Positions 22,441 to 34,572 of a DNA stretch of 64,000 bases are shown here, piece after piece. Made by a program: the position numbers and the translations under genes. Numbering within the stretch: the stretch's first letter is position 1; each line of letters opens with the position of its first letter. A model generated the notes under the pieces. That model saw nothing but the letters and a program-made list of their open reading frames with translations, ran no database searches and was not told the DNA's origin. Source of the stretch: Sambucus nigra (lineage: Eukaryota; Streptophyta; Magnoliopsida; Dipsacales; Adoxaceae); assembly GCA_949130495.1 (NCBI GenBank), contig OX422213.1, positions 203,477,660 through 203,541,659 of the forward strand. The letters run 5' to 3'.

Positions 22441-24465
22441 CTTTAATTTATGAGAATCATAGTGCTTTTGTTCTGGTCGTCTTATCACCAATAATGTTAT
22501 CGTGGCCTTTGAGCTTAACCATTTTATGAATAGGAAAAAGAAAGGGCGAGAAGGCAACTTATCCCTTAAATTAGAAATGAACAAGACGTACAATAGGGTG
22601 GCGTTGAGCTTTCTACAAAAGATGATGTTAAAAATGGGATTCGTGATTAGATGGGTGAGATTAATGATGTATTGTGTCTCTTAGGTATCTTTTTGAGTGA
22701 TTTTGCCTCGTACATATCTTTCGTAGAAGATAGCATTATTTTTGGAAAAATGGGAAAAGAGGATATCGTTGCCAATAAAAAAATTATGCAAACATATGAG
22801 GAAGCATTGGAGCAACAAATTAATTATGACAAAAGTGGGGCAGTATTTAGGAAAAATACTAATAGTGCGGTGCGAAAGGAGGTTGGGGGAGTTCATGGGA
22901 TTAAAGAGATGCAACCGTATGATAAATATTTAGACTTCCATTGGTAGTGGGGAGATCTAAGAAAGATATTTTTGCGGGAATTAGAGAAAATGTGTGTAAA
23001 AAAAAGAAGGGATGAAAGGAAGGGTGTTTATCACAAGCAAGTAAATATTTGCTCATAAAAGCAATAGCACATGTGTGTGCCACTTATACTATAAGTTATT
23101 TCGAAATTCCCGATTATGTGTGTGACGACCTAACTACCTTGATAAGATATTTTGGGTGGGAGAATGGAAAGTGTAGAAAAGGGTTTCTTGGATGAGTTGG
23201 GATGATCTTTGCAAACCCAAAAATCAAGGTGGATTAGGTTTTAGAGATCTTAAAGCATTCAATTTGACACTTCTTGCAAAACAAGAGTGAAAAATAATTG
23301 CCAAGACAACCTTTTTCACTAGAAAAATAATTGAAGATATATATTTTCCTAACTATAGCTTTTAGGAAGAAAAAAAGAAATAAGTGTTTTTACGTGTGGA
23401 TAAGCATTTGGTAGTCTATAATTATTTTCAAACAGAGTAGTGCTATGCGTACAAAATAACTCCACAAAGTCTCCCCCATAAGTCATAATTTGTTATGCCC
23501 TAGCAGGACCCCATACCACAACGAAATGTATAATATGTAGGTGAGAGAATATGTGGAATCCAAATCAGATTTGGGGGAGATTTGGGTGAGGTTTTTGTAC
23601 CCATATCATTATTCTTTGAAAAAAAGGAGTACGATGGAGAATTGGAAATCAAGAAAAAGTTAAAATTTGGCAGGATAAGTTGATCCCTAATCCATACAAC
23701 TTTAAACTTTATTCTTCTAAACAAACCGTGAATAACTCTAATTATATTAAAGATCTCATTGACCCAAAAATTTGTCAATGGCATCACATGATTATATCTT
23801 TTTTATTCTTTTCTTCAGAAGTAGAGGATATAATGAAGATTCCTTTATCACCGCCCTCATGAGAGGATATAGAAATATGTCATTTTGAGAAAAATGGTTG
23901 ATATTCTACCAAAAGCAAGTACAAAATTGCCTAATAATTTGATTTGCCAAAAGGAAGGAATTCTGAATGCTGATCATCGACTTTAATGCATAATAGTGAG
24001 ATTAGTTGTATTTGGAAAGCAAGTGTTCCCATAAAAACCGAACACTTTATGCATAAGTTCTAGACAAATACGCTTCCCTATATGAAGATGAAGATGAAAA
24101 ATACAATGATACGTTGTATCTATAACAACCATAAAGATGCATATATGTATGTCATGGGTTAGTGTAACATGACTAGGGTAGTGAGAAAGTTATGTCGAAT
24201 GAAAAATAAAGTTCTGGAAGATAATAAAATGGCAGGTACTTTCGACTGGATCTCAAGTTGGAAAGCGATACATTCCAAGGATCATTTAGATTTCCTATGG
24301 GTGGCGTCTTGGGCTCTATAGAGAAATCAAAAGTTTATTTTTCACAGCGAGGAAAAATAACATATTAGAGACATATATGCAAATGCATGCAACATGCACC
24401 AGCACCATGTCCAGATCCATAAAAGGATTGAAGAATTGCATTCTCCCTTGGTGGCGGATAGATGG
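22441..24465 (+). pseudogene. LINE (L1-type) ORF2 fragment: reverse transcriptase core to C-terminus
   Basis: Begins inside RT with an ENHSAFV block, changes frame and continues RLITNNVIVAFELNHFM, then LSLKLEMNKTYNRV and the IRWVRLMMYCVS block. The RT active-site segment reads FVEDSIIFGKMG, so the expected F/Y-A-D-D is changed to VED. Later blocks are EEALEQQINYDKSG (22800-22840), then [20 protein letters not shown] (about 23230-23290), which is the typical C-terminal part of plant LINE ORF2. A zinc-finger-like end with FLWVASWALWRNQKFIFHSE (about 24290-24345) follows. Stops and shifts are frequent. It stops abruptly at 24465 where element 2 begins; no poly-A tail is seen. Confidence 0.75.
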
Positions 24466-24983
24466 TGTTGATACCAAAAATTATCCACCCACGTGGACGA
24501 ATTAAAAGTGAACATGTGTCTTCTTACATGACCGAGATCCTAGTCAGTAGATAGCAGCTCGGTGGATTTTTCGACCAACATAAAGAATGCAGACTATCAA
24601 TACTAAGGAAGAGTTATAATACCAAGGGTCTTGTCGCACGTGGTTCACATAACCAATCATCACATTCATTATGTACGGGTGTAAATGCTTAAATGTGTAA
24701 AGGCATTCCATCCCTTAACATTTCAAACCTTGATATTCTAGTCACTATAAATACATTGTATCCCTTTTATTGAAGGCAAGATAGAATAAATCCTATAATA
24801 TTCTTATTTACAAGAATACCTAGCTGTAATCTATTAAATCAATACCACAACAGTGGAAGTAGGCTTTCTTACATAGCCGAACCACTTTAAAACCTTTTGT
24901 CACTCTTTTAATTACTTCATTGCATATCTATATCTTATCTGTGATTCTAAAATTGGACCAAGTCCATTTTTTTTACACCAACA
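24466..24983 (+). repeat. Element 2 5' LTR
   Basis: 518 bp, starting TGTTGATACC and ending ACACCAACA. It shares short blocks with the LTR of element 1 (tataaatacattgta, aaggcattccatccctt) and a cgaccaacat motif, but is otherwise diverged. It is directly followed by a primer-binding site. Confidence 0.88.
24746..24754 (+). promoter_or_regulatory. TATA box of element 2 LTR
   Basis: The sequence tataaatac is conserved in both LTRs of element 2 (also 35808-35816) and in the 3' LTR of element 1. Transcription would start a few tens of bases downstream. Confidence 0.65.
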
Positions 24984-24986
24984 GAT

Positions 24987-25001
24987 TGGCGCCATCTGTG
25001 G
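24987..25001 (+). other. Element 2 primer-binding site
   Basis: TGGCGCCATCTGTGG lies three bases after the LTR. TGGCGCC-type sites are usual in plant Tat and Ogre elements; the tRNA cannot be fixed from sequence alone. Confidence 0.7.
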
Positions 25002-25052
25002 AAAAGTGTGTTTAATTTTTATTATCTATCTCAAACATCCTTATCCAAGAAA

Positions 25053-26700
25053 AATGAATAATTCAGAGCCTAGTGTTAGAAATGGAGACAATCCGCATGT
25101 TCCATTTACTCCGCCTATAGTGGCCAACCTAAATGGAATCCCTGAAAGTATCTCTAGGGGATAGGATGCCATGCAAGAGTCAATGAGACAATTGGCGCAG
25201 TTGCTACAGGCTAGATCTCCAACCTTATCAAAACTGCAAGACGTTCAATCGTCGAGGAGAGAAATGTCACCTCCACCTCCTAGGCATAGTCGACCTAGCT
25301 ATTCCAGATCATCACATGATAAGACTTATCACCCAGGAATAAGTTCCTCAGTTAAATCCTCAAAGTCTTATGATGACCACTTTTTCTCTCCCAAAGGACC
25401 AAGCGTCCTAGAAAGATTGAGTTGATCTACGCCTTTCGATCGATTGGGACCCCGAACAAATAGAAACCCTACTAAAGCGTTATCCAGAACACACAACATC
25501 TAGCCAACCAGTGTGAAGCCTCAATCAGATCAAGATCAAGCATTTGAAAATCTATACGCACCGAGCAGACTTCTTAGGTAGAGAGTTCAGCGCAGATACG
25601 TGGTCGGAATGGCCGAGCTACTTTGCATAAATCTAATGCAGGAAATCTTTCATGGAAAGGATTAATCCAATAGTTAGCATATCGGCTAGGAGGGATGGCG
25701 AAAGAAAAAAAATCCCGTGCAATGAAGTTTTATTAAAGGACCCCCTTTTATTCAAGCAATTTTTGATTTCCCTACTCACTCTAAGTTTAAAGCTCCTATG
25801 GTCATCCCCAAATATGTTGACAAAATTGATCCAATTCAACATATTGTGAAATATCAAGTTGCCGCTAAAATTTATTTGGTCCCTGATGAGATGAGATGAG
25901 ATATAGAGAATTCTCAAGTATTATTATGGGTTCTGCTCAGATATGGTACAATAATTTGCCTCGAGGACAAATTACCAACTTTAACCATCTTGCCAAGTTG
26001 ATTATTAGAAATTTCTATTTCAAGGCCAAGATAGTAAAGAGAGTAGCCCATCTCTTGAGTGTATAGCATCAAGTAGGGGATCCAACTAGGGAGTACATCA
26101 TTTGGTTCAATAACGATAAATTAGAAGTGGTAGATTCTGAGGAAAAAATAACCATCACTACTCTCATGAGTGGATTGCTTCCCGAGAAACTATACAACAC
26201 TCTGGCCAAAGATCCTCCTAAAACCATGGCTGAGTTCATAGCTAAGGCACAAAAAATAATGAATGCTGAGGAAGCATTGGCTGCGAAATAGAATCCAACC
26301 ACAAAGATCGAGAAGAAATATCATAAGGACCAGAAGGAGCAGAAGCCAAAAAAAGAAGACAAGTTAAAAAAATATTGAGCCTATACCCCGTTAAGTGTTA
26401 GCATTCACCATATCCTTAAGGAAATTAAACACAATAAGGATTTGCGAGGGCCAAAAAGGTTGAAAGCACCCCCTAACAAGAGGGATAGATCTAAATATTG
26501 TGAATTTCACAAGGATCATGGCCATAACGGATAACTTCATCGCTTTGAAAAATGAGGTAGAATCTCTCATCCGTCGAGGAAAACTCAATAAATTTATTGA
26601 TCGGCGTGAAAAAAGAGAAGCTAGATGAAAATCAAATTCTCTATGCAAACCCAGAGATAACAGGAAAAGAAACCATAAAGATACTATGAAAATGATCCCG
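25053..26700 (+). pseudogene. gag: Element 2 gag, decayed
   Basis: Starts at ATG 25053 (MNNSEPSVRNGDNPHVPFTP). After a stop near 25161 a second open part (25171-25425) reads MQESMRQLAQLLQARSPTL and a MSPPPPRHSRPSYSRSS proline/serine segment. The capsid-like domain (about 25780-26290) includes QIWYNNLPRGQITNF and LMSGLLPEKLYNTLAKDPP, closely parallel to element 1. A lysine-rich stretch and a knuckle-like region (YCEFHKDHGHN, then a frame change, VESLIRRGKLNKFIDRRE) end near 26630. About ten stops or shifts disrupt it. Confidence 0.75.
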
Positions 26701-26735
26701 ACCTGCCAAAGAAGCCCAAGCATCCAAAAAGTGAG

Positions 26736-27509
26736 GTGGCTATGATAAGTTATGGTTTATTGGATTGTCATGTAATTACAAGTGGCGATACAGATGGAGG
26801 CGATCATATTGGTGAAAGAAAAGTTTACTTGAATGAGGCCCAGGCTTGTTCTTATATCCAGAGAATCAATCTAAACGAAGATGGTCGAACGAGGAAGGTC
26901 AATAAAGACAAACTGGTGATCAATTTTTCTAAGAACGACCTCTCTGAGGTACTTTATCCCCACGATGACCCATTGGTCATTAAGTTCAGGATCCATGATG
27001 TTATTATCGCCAAGGTTTTGGTTGATAATGGAAGCTCAACAAATATTATGTTTTATCCTTGCTTTCAGAGTTTGGATTTGAAACTCAGCCAACTAGAACC
27101 TTACCACAGGCCATTAATAGTATTTTCTGGTGAAAAAGTTTACCTTCTTGGGACAATCAAGCTAGATGTGTTGTTCGGCACTTGGTCGGTAAGTCGTGCT
27201 GAGAAAATACACTTTTTTGTGATAGATAAAAATGTTCAATCTTCCAACAATGTGATCCTCAGCAGGGTAGGGTTGAAGAAGTTTGAAGTTATACCATCAA
27301 TAGTCCACGAATGCTTGAAGTTTACAACTCATTTTGGGGTAGGTGTTGTGAAAGGCGACCAAAAGGTGTCCAGAGAGTGTTACTACTCCTTAGTCGAGCA
27401 AGAGGATTTGAATGAATTAAAGAAGAAGACTACTACCTATCAGGTGGATACCACTAAACTTAATAGTGAATCTGAAGTTAATATTTTAGATCCACGAGAT
27501 GAGACATAA
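26736..27509 (+). CDS. pol: Element 2 aspartic protease region (257 codons open)
   Basis: The best preserved part of element 2. The sequence reads LNEAQACSYIQRINLNEDG, then VLYPHDDPLVIKFRIHDV and the active-site block VLVDNGSSTNIMFYPCF. The catalytic Asp-x-Gly has Asn in the middle, as in many Tat elements. Further on are LIVFSGEKVYLLGTIKL, FFVIDKNVQSSNNVILSRV and FGVGVVKGDQKVSRECYYS, the fold's second half. The upstream gag and downstream RT are broken, so it is at most a remnant domain of a polyprotein and not a free-standing gene. The ATG at 26736 is merely the first Met after the last stop. Confidence 0.7.
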   Translation: MAMISYGLLDCHVITSGDTDGGDHIGERKVYLNEAQACSYIQRINLNEDGRTRKVNKDKLVINFSKNDLSEVLYPHDDPLVIKFRIHDVIIAKVLVDNGSSTNIMFYPCFQSLDLKLSQLEPYHRPLIVFSGEKVYLLGTIKLDVLFGTWSVSRAEKIHFFVIDKNVQSSNNVILSRVGLKKFEVIPSIVHECLKFTTHFGVGVVKGDQKVSRECYYSLVEQEDLNELKKKTTTYQVDTTKLNSESEVNILDPRDET

Positions 27510-27529
27510 TTAGTCAAGGGATAAATTTA

Positions 27530-28975
27530 GGAAGCTACTGAAAGCATTATCCTGGATGACGACAAACTAGAGAGAACTACGCAGATCGGCTCAACATTGG
27601 ATCTAGTCCTTAAATAGGAATTGGTTATGTTCCTGAGGAAAAAGAGAAATGTATTTGCTTGAATCCATAAGGATATGCCTGGGAATAATTTTAACTTCCT
27701 TTGTAATGAGCTCAATATCAATAAGGATGCCAAGATGATCAAGTAGAGACGAAGGGTTTTTATCCTAAAAAGAATCAAGTTATCTAAGAAAAAGCTGAGA
27801 AACTTCAAAAAGCCTAATTTATTGAAGACGTGAAGTATCCAGCCTTATTGGCCAACGTTGTAATAGTAAAAAAGAAGAATGATAAATGGTGGATGTGCAT
27901 GGATTTCACTTATTTAAATAAACCCTACCCAAAAGACCACTTTTCCTTGCCTTGAATTAATCAATTGATGGATGCTATGTCGGGACATGAGCTTTTAAAC
28001 TTCATGGATGCCTATTCTAGGTACAACCAGATTAAGATGAAACAAGAAGATAGGGAAAGAAAATCTTTTATCACCAATCGAGGAACCTATTGCTACATCA
28101 TAATCCCTTTTGGGCTAAAAAATGCCAGAGTGACCTATTAGAGGTTAGTGAAGATGGTATTTGAAGAACAGATAGGCAAAAACATGGAGGTTTAGATAAA
28201 TGGTATGCTGATAAAAATTAAGAAGGATTCGGATCATATCAGAGACCTCGATCAAACTTTTGATCAACTGGAAACGCTTCAGATGAAGCTAAACCCAACC
28301 AAGTATGTGTTCAAAGTACATGAGGGTATGTTCCTCGATTTCATAGTTAATCAAAGGGGCATTAAATCTAATCCAACAAATATCAAAGCTTTGATCGAAA
28401 TGCAATCGATAATTTGCAAGTAAGATGTACAAAGGCTCACTGGAAGAGTGGTAGCTTTAAACATATTTGTTTTTAGGGAAACAGATAGGTGTTGGCCATT
28501 TTTTAAGGTGTTGAGAAAGACGTTCCAGTGGAATGCAGAGTGTGAAGAGGATTTTTAAGAATTGAAGAAGTACTTAGGATCACATCATTTTCTATCTCGA
28601 CCAGTTTGGAGAGATAAATTGTACTTATACCTGGATGTTTCTGAATCTGCAGTTAGCTCAGCCTTGGTTAGATTCGATAATAGGATCCAAAAACTAGTTT
28701 ACTACACAAGCATGGCGTTCAGGGGAGACGAGATCAGGTATCCATGCATGGAAAAGCTAGCTTTAGCACTTATTGAAGCTTCTAGTCATATGAAACCTTA
28801 CTTCCAAGAACATACCATATTTGTGTATATTGATCTGCCTCTTCGGCAAGCACTCCACAAGCTTGAAAAGTCAGGAAGATTGATATATTGGGCGGTAGAG
28901 CTTGGAGAATAGGACATTGTTTATAAACCAAGGTCTTCATTAAAAGGTCAAGATTTAGCTAATTTTATTGTTTAA
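27530..28975 (+). pseudogene. pol: Element 2 reverse transcriptase and RNase H, active site lost
   Basis: RT text runs from about 27530 with frequent stops. VVIVKKKNDKWWMCMDFTYL-like text near 27855-27915 and the YSRYNQIKMKQEDR block near 28013-28055 can be read. The catalytic region at about 28185-28210 reads EV-stop-INGML, where element 1 keeps VYVDDML, so both catalytic Asp residues are gone. The open part 28205-28423 continues LDQTFDQLETLQMKLNPTK. RNase H (28562-28912) is open and includes YLYLDVSESAVSSALVR, YYTSMAFRGDEIRYPCMEK and VYIDLPLRQALHKLEKSG. Confidence 0.8.
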
Positions 28976-29008
28976 TTCACTCATGCAGAGGTTCCTGACT
29001 AATAAAAT

Positions 29009-29480
29009 TTGCATATCGACCAGACTTCTAAAGAAGAGCGCTCAGCTCAAAAGCAAGCTGAAATACTGTCGATCAACCTGAATCATCCAGAACTCAGGAA
29101 CTCGCCCAAAAATATGCAAAGAAGAGTAAGAAAATATTTCATCATGGAGTTCTGCCTAAGGAAAGATTCATTAATGATATCCCATTATGGAATTTGTACG
29201 TCGATAGTTCTTCATGTACTACTAGGAGTGGAACAGGTTTAATACTCTATGCTCTTGATGATATTGATGTTGCATATGCACTTAGATTTAAATTCAAAAC
29301 ATCAAATAATGAAAAGAATATGAAGCTTTGATAGTTGGATTATTTTTCCCATTCATTAGGCGTCAAGTAAGTTGTGGTGCATAGTGATTCATAACTTGTG
29401 GTTAACCAAGTGCTTCAATTACATGGAGTAAAGGAGAGTTGATGACCAGATAACGTGCCAAAACCATGGAAGTTATTTAT
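29009..29480 (+). pseudogene. pol: Element 2 second RNase H-like domain, decayed
   Basis: Corresponds to element 1 11471-11960. It reads LWNLYVDSSSCTTRSGTG at about 29185-29240 in one frame, then KTSNNEKNM and, after stops, VVVHSDS and LVVNQVLQLHGVK. The motif Gly after the first Asp is changed to Ser (YVDSSS) and the Glu block is shortened. Confidence 0.65.
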
Positions 29481-30890
29481 AAGTTTCCAATCATACAAAT
29501 GAATAGGATCCCCAGAATAGCTAATGCCCGAGCAGATGCACTTGCTCGATTGGCTTCGACAACCAGAATTGAACTCAGGCGCACCATCCCAATAGGGATC
29601 CTAGTTAATCGGATCATCGACGAGGAATTAATAATTAATTTCATTGTTATAGATTTGGGACCTTCCTGGATGGACCTAATCAACGCCTATATTGAAGATG
29701 GAATCCTACCACCAGATCCCAAAGAGGCCAAGAAGCTTCGATATAAATCAGTAAGATATGTATTAGACAAAGGGGTTTTATACAAAAGGGGATTGACAAT
29801 ATCCTTATTGCGTTGTGTACATCTAATGGAGGTGGAAGATTTTATCAAAGAAGTGCACTAAGGTTCCTATGGAGATCATTCCCTTAGTCGATCATTGCTC
29901 TAACGAATCAATACTCAGGGGTATTTCTGGCCGAATATGAGGGAAGATTGTACCACATTTGAAAGAAAGTGTGACAAATGCCAGAAGTTCTCTGTAATTC
30001 ATAAAATTCCCAATTCTTCTCTAGCATCAATAACTTCACCTTGTCCATTCGCTATTTGGGATAATTGACCTAGTCGGCCCGCTGCCAACCACCAAATGCA
30101 GGTTTAAATGTTTGGTCGTTGTTGTTAATTACTTTACCAATTGGGTAGAGGCAGAACCATTGGTGGACAGGCCTTATGAGAAGGTGCATTAATCCATTTA
30201 GAAGAATATCATATGCAGATATGAACTACCATATGCCTTAATTACGGATCATGGAACTCAATTTGATAATGATGAGTTTGAAGGATATTGTGTCCAGTCT
30301 AAAATCCAAAAACTCTATTATGCACGAGGACATCCTCAAAGTAATGGTCAAACAGAAGTAACCAATAGGACTTTGCTCAATGGACTGAAAAATAGGCTTG
30401 ATGTTGCAAAGGTAAATTTGATTAATGAATTACATTATGTTCTTTATGCTTACATAACAATGCCAAGAACATCAACTGGAGAGACACCTTACATGGTTGC
30501 ATTTGGGACTAAAGCCGTGGTACCAACCAAGATAGGCCTACCAACCCACAGGGTACTAAATTTTAATTCTCCAACTAGTGACTTGATATGGTGACTCGAT
30601 CTAGATATGTTGGAGGAAGTCGGAGAAGATGTTGGTCCGAGAAATGATGCATACCAACACAGAACTGCCCTCTTCTATAATAAAAAGGTCAATCCGACCA
30701 ACCTCAAAGAAGGCGATTATGTCCTTACGAAAGTTATTTAAAATAATAACATGCTTGAAGCTAACTGGCATGGCCCATATCGCATTTCAGCTTTCATTCG
30801 ACAAAGAACATATCAAATTGAAACATTGGAAGGATAAGAATTCAAAAAACTTGGAATATCGAGCATCTCTGAAAGTATTATCAATGATTC
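29466..30890 (+). pseudogene. pol: Element 2 integrase with N-terminal linker, decayed
   Basis: An open part (29466-29861) holds ANARADALARLASTTRIELR, the end of the second RNase H, and the linker PSWMDLINAYIEDGILPPDP with RYVLDKGVLYKRG. The zinc-binding half ends with FERKCDKCQKFS near 29960-29990. Core text is frameshifted. The GHPQSNGQTEVTNRTLLNGL block lies at about 30330-30390 and continues open to 30594 (YITMPRTSTGETPYMVAFGT). The C-terminal domain is split by a frame change near 30600 and a stop near 30740. ANWHGPYRISAFI at about 30760-30800 marks its end. No chromodomain is seen. Confidence 0.78.
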
Positions 30891-31509
30891 AAGGGATTAT
30901 TCCTATTTTATTTCTTTTGCTCTGAGATTTACAATAATTCAAGTTTCAATAAAATATTGATTTTCATCCCTTCAATTTGTTTTTTATTTTTTCAGAATCA
31001 GGTTCAATGCATCAAATTCCAGATGCAACAACAGTTAGTGGCATAATTATTTCTTGCTCAAATACAAACTTCTTGTATGACTTAATACATACAAGTCACA
31101 AATAAGAAGTGATTATTCTTTGTGTATGGCTCTGTATAAACAAGTCATGAATAAGAATTATTATCCAACTAAGTTCAGGAACAATTTACTTCATGTATGA
31201 CTTCGTCATTGACAAGTCAAGAACAATAAGGTTGTAAAACTTCGTATACAACTAAAAAAGTTATAAACAAGTTTTACCCATCTAAGTTAAATGCAGGAAG
31301 ACATGTAAGAATTCCTAAATATAGGAATACAAACATATATTCCTCATACACTTGGTCACCACTGATAACTAATGCTAAATTTGGATTAATATATCTAAGT
31401 GTATTAGTAGAATCGATGGTATTACAATCACAAGTTAACAATACAAATATATGGATTTTCACTCATATAAATTGTATTACATTCAAATGAATAAAAAAAT
31501 ACATAAGAA
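30891..31509. other. Element 2 spacer between integrase and antisense gene
   Basis: No coding similarity. It contains repeated short forms of gtatgacttc/aagtcaagaataa and corresponds to 13253-14010 of element 1. Confidence 0.5.
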
Positions 31510-32775
31510 TTATTCAACGGGACGTTTTCCTCGAGCTTTGGAGCCCGAATGAGGTAGATGCACTATTTCCATTCCAGCAAGAGGATCATCCAAAGTATAG
31601 GGGGAATTAATAAAGTTAAAATCCATTAACATTCTTCTGTTTCTACTTATCGGTACATTAATTAGGTGAGGAGGACGGACTATCTCATGAACATCATGTA
31701 AACCATAGTCCTCGAAGTATTTAGTGATCAGGAATTGGGGAATAACATCAGCAGGGATCCATGATGTATCCAACTTGAAGGTGGGATTATCACAATCTAA
31801 TGGACCAGGCTCGTTCCAATACCACAATTGGCTATTGCGATCATGTTTCACTAAAGTCCAGCAATTAGTCCAACCCCATTTATAGCCTCCATGATGGGTC
31901 TGAGCAAGGTGATCATCTACATGGCCTAAAGCTTCGTTGTAACCTTCCATTCACACCTTTCTAGGATGTTTGTGAAATTGAAAGGTTAACCTTTCAACTT
32001 GTTGTTGAAGTTTCTTTAAAACATTATCCTTCACTCTCAACTCTACAGATTGGTCGGCAATGGCTTTATCCTTAGCTTCTAACTTTATAGACATATCAAC
32101 AATAGTTGAATCTTTGCTTTTAGCTGGGCAGCCTGGTCAGCTAGGGTTTTCTTGGTTCTAATTTTAATTGCTAGTTGGATCTATCTTTATTGTCTGGAAG
32201 ATTACACAGGTTTAGGTTTCTTAAAGTTTCAAGTTCCTCCATCAGCCTGGCATTCTCATTCTCTAAAATGGAGCCACCTTCATTGGCACCACTAACAGAA
32301 TATTATTTTAAAATATCCAACTCATTTTGGAGTTTATTATTCTCTTCCTCCAATAGCTTGGCGATATCTCTGGATTCATTAACCTCATGGTCCAGCAAGA
32401 ATTTTTTTCCTGTGCAAAGAAGCATGTTTTTCCAGTTTCTCCTCAAAACCCCAGCCTTCACTCAATGACTTGTACTTGGCTTCATAGTCGACATGTAGTA
32501 AATATTTGTTTTCATTATGGTCTGCCTGCAAGTCTTCAATCATCTCGTACTAAGAAGCATGATTTGCCACAACCCTGCTTAGCAAACCATAGACATGAAT
32601 ATATGCTTCTCTAGCTTGCTTAGACCCATTTTCACCAAGGATGCCAAGAAAGTCTTCTTCAGATAAATCAGCGTGTCTAGCTTTCAACATCTCTCTACTC
32701 CGCTTGAGTAGGTTGGATTTAAAAGAAATTATTGCTTTCTTCCTAGCATTAAACTGAAATTTGCAAGTGTAAGTA
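31510..32775 (-). pseudogene. Element 2 antisense gene, 3' part: coiled coil and conserved C-terminal domain
   Basis: An acceptor-like CAAATTTCAG at about 32756 precedes an open part (to 32550) with LLKRSREMLKARHADLSEED and AREAYIHVYGLLSRVVANHA. Frames then change through a glutamate/lysine-rich probable coiled coil (about 32520-31960). The last 146 codons (31950-31510) are fully open and include GGYKWGWTNCWTLVKHDRNS, SWIPADVIPQFLITKYFEDY and a basic end GSKARGKRPVE before the stop. The same order occurs in element 1 at 15252-14011. I do not recognise the C-terminal domain; its conservation between two diverged elements suggests it was once under selection. Confidence 0.6.
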
Positions 32776-33667
32776 TGCAAGTATAATTACTGAGCAACTA
32801 TAACATCAACATGGGAATTCATTCAACCAAGAAAGAAGAGAAAAAATATGAGACAAATAGCAAGAAACTTCAAATGGTTTCATTAATAAAAGATGTTACA
32901 AATTATTGATCCCATCCCATTACATATCAAAAAAAGAAAAAAAATGAATAAAGGAGTTAAACATTCTCCTTGTCTTGAACACTGCTTCCAAAAGGCTGGT
33001 CGGCAGAATGGGGTGCTTCATCAATGGTCTTTAATGTAGACCAAGCAAGATGAAGGGAAGATTCCCCAGATGCTTCCTCATCATCAAACTTTTCCACCAA
33101 GTTGGGAGGAGAACCTGGATTATGTCTTAAAATTAACTCAAATTCAGCTGGGGTGCCCACCTCCTTAAGTGCCTCCGACCAACCATCTTTAAAGAACTTC
33201 TTCCTCACAAACTTAAGCTAAGAAGAGGCCCCTAGAAATTATTTGTCCCAGCCTTTGTTGAAGGAATTATCCTTAATCTTCTTATTTTTTACCCTCTCAG
33301 TGACCAACTCAGAAGATAGTCCAACAGCATTCCCCTAGGCAGCTTTCAGGATACCCTCACTTGCAACTAATTTTTCCTCAGCCTGTGTGACTTTTTTCTC
33401 AGCAAATAATAAATTAGCCTCAGCTATAGCCAATTTATCTTGAGTAGCTGTCAATCTGTTCTCTGCATTCACCAACTTTTCCTCAGCAAGAGTGGCTCTA
33501 TTTATAGCCTTTTGTATCTCCTCATACCAAGATTTTTTCTTGGACTCCAGTAATTATTTGGAAGCCTCAACAGACTTCCTCAAACCCTCAAAGGCATCTT
33601 CCACCTCTCCACCAGAAGAATGGGTTTGCTCGTCCTTCTCAAGAATTTGATTAAAATTTTCTACAAA

Positions 33668-33751
33668 CTACATGAATAACATGATCAAATCAGAAGGATC
33701 ACAAAAAAGAAAGAGATATCAAGAGGTGAATCATAAAGATGAAGTGATTAC
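33668..33751 (-). other. Probable spliceosomal intron in element 2 antisense gene
   Basis: The minus strand reads GGCAATG|GTAATCAC at 33751 and, after a pyrimidine-rich run, TTCATGTAG at 33668. It is 84 bp long and at the same protein position as the intron candidate of element 1 (16009-16087). Confidence 0.65.
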
Positions 33752-34466
33752 CATTGCCAAAAATTTGGCAAGCATTCTCTTCCAACTTTAATCTTTGTAG
33801 AGGGGCAAGAGATGCTTTGTCAACAACACGAGTTCCAGTCTTAATAAGTTTCCTGGCAACACCAGGATGGAGAGAGTTGGAAGATGACTCAATAGCTATC
33901 AAATCTTCCTAGATCTTCTCGATCAACTCTTGGTCAATGTCAGAACTTTTTTTAACTTGCTTTTCAGGCAAGCCTCATTTCAACCTCCTAAATTGAGGAG
34001 CATCAGTATTTATTTCCTCAGAAATGATGACATGAGGAACTTTCTTTTTATTAGAAGCCTTGGACACTTTCTCTGGCTTCTTAGTTGCCACAACAACTTT
34101 CTTGGCAGGAGGAGATAAGGCTCGAGTGATCAAGTCAAGGATTTTACTTTTTCCCATGGCAACAAGTGGAGAGGAGGGAATGTCATAAATGTCCAAGGAC
34201 TCAAAAGATGGAGAGGCTCCTAAATCCTTCTCTGCACCAGCAGATTCTTTCGCAGATTAGGTCGAACTTTGCTCTTCCTCAAGATCGATGGGATTAGAAA
34301 CTGTTGAAGTTATGGGTTGAGCAACAAAAGAAGTTATAGAGCTCCTGTACTATAGCAGATAAGAGGCAGCTCTGGGGTGTTCCTCGCCAATTCACTGATG
34401 AATGCTCCAAAGGAGCTTCAACTCATGAATGCTCATGTCCTCTTCCTGAGGACACTTCTTCTTGCT

Positions 34467-34572
34467 CTCAATTTCACAAAAAATAGAAACAAGACAATAA
34501 GTGATTAATTAGCATATCATCAACCATTTGGTACACAAAGAATAGAGGAATACAGTTATAGAAATTAACAAC
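34467..34572 (-). other. Possible first intron in element 2 antisense gene
   Basis: The donor-like GGAATAG|GTTGTTAATT at 34572 is followed after about 106 bp by TTTGTGAAATTGAG (acceptor near 34467). In element 1 the same donor context (GGATAG|GTTGCAAC, near 16825) is followed by a similar distance. The donor is non-canonical after GT, so support is weaker. Confidence 0.4.
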
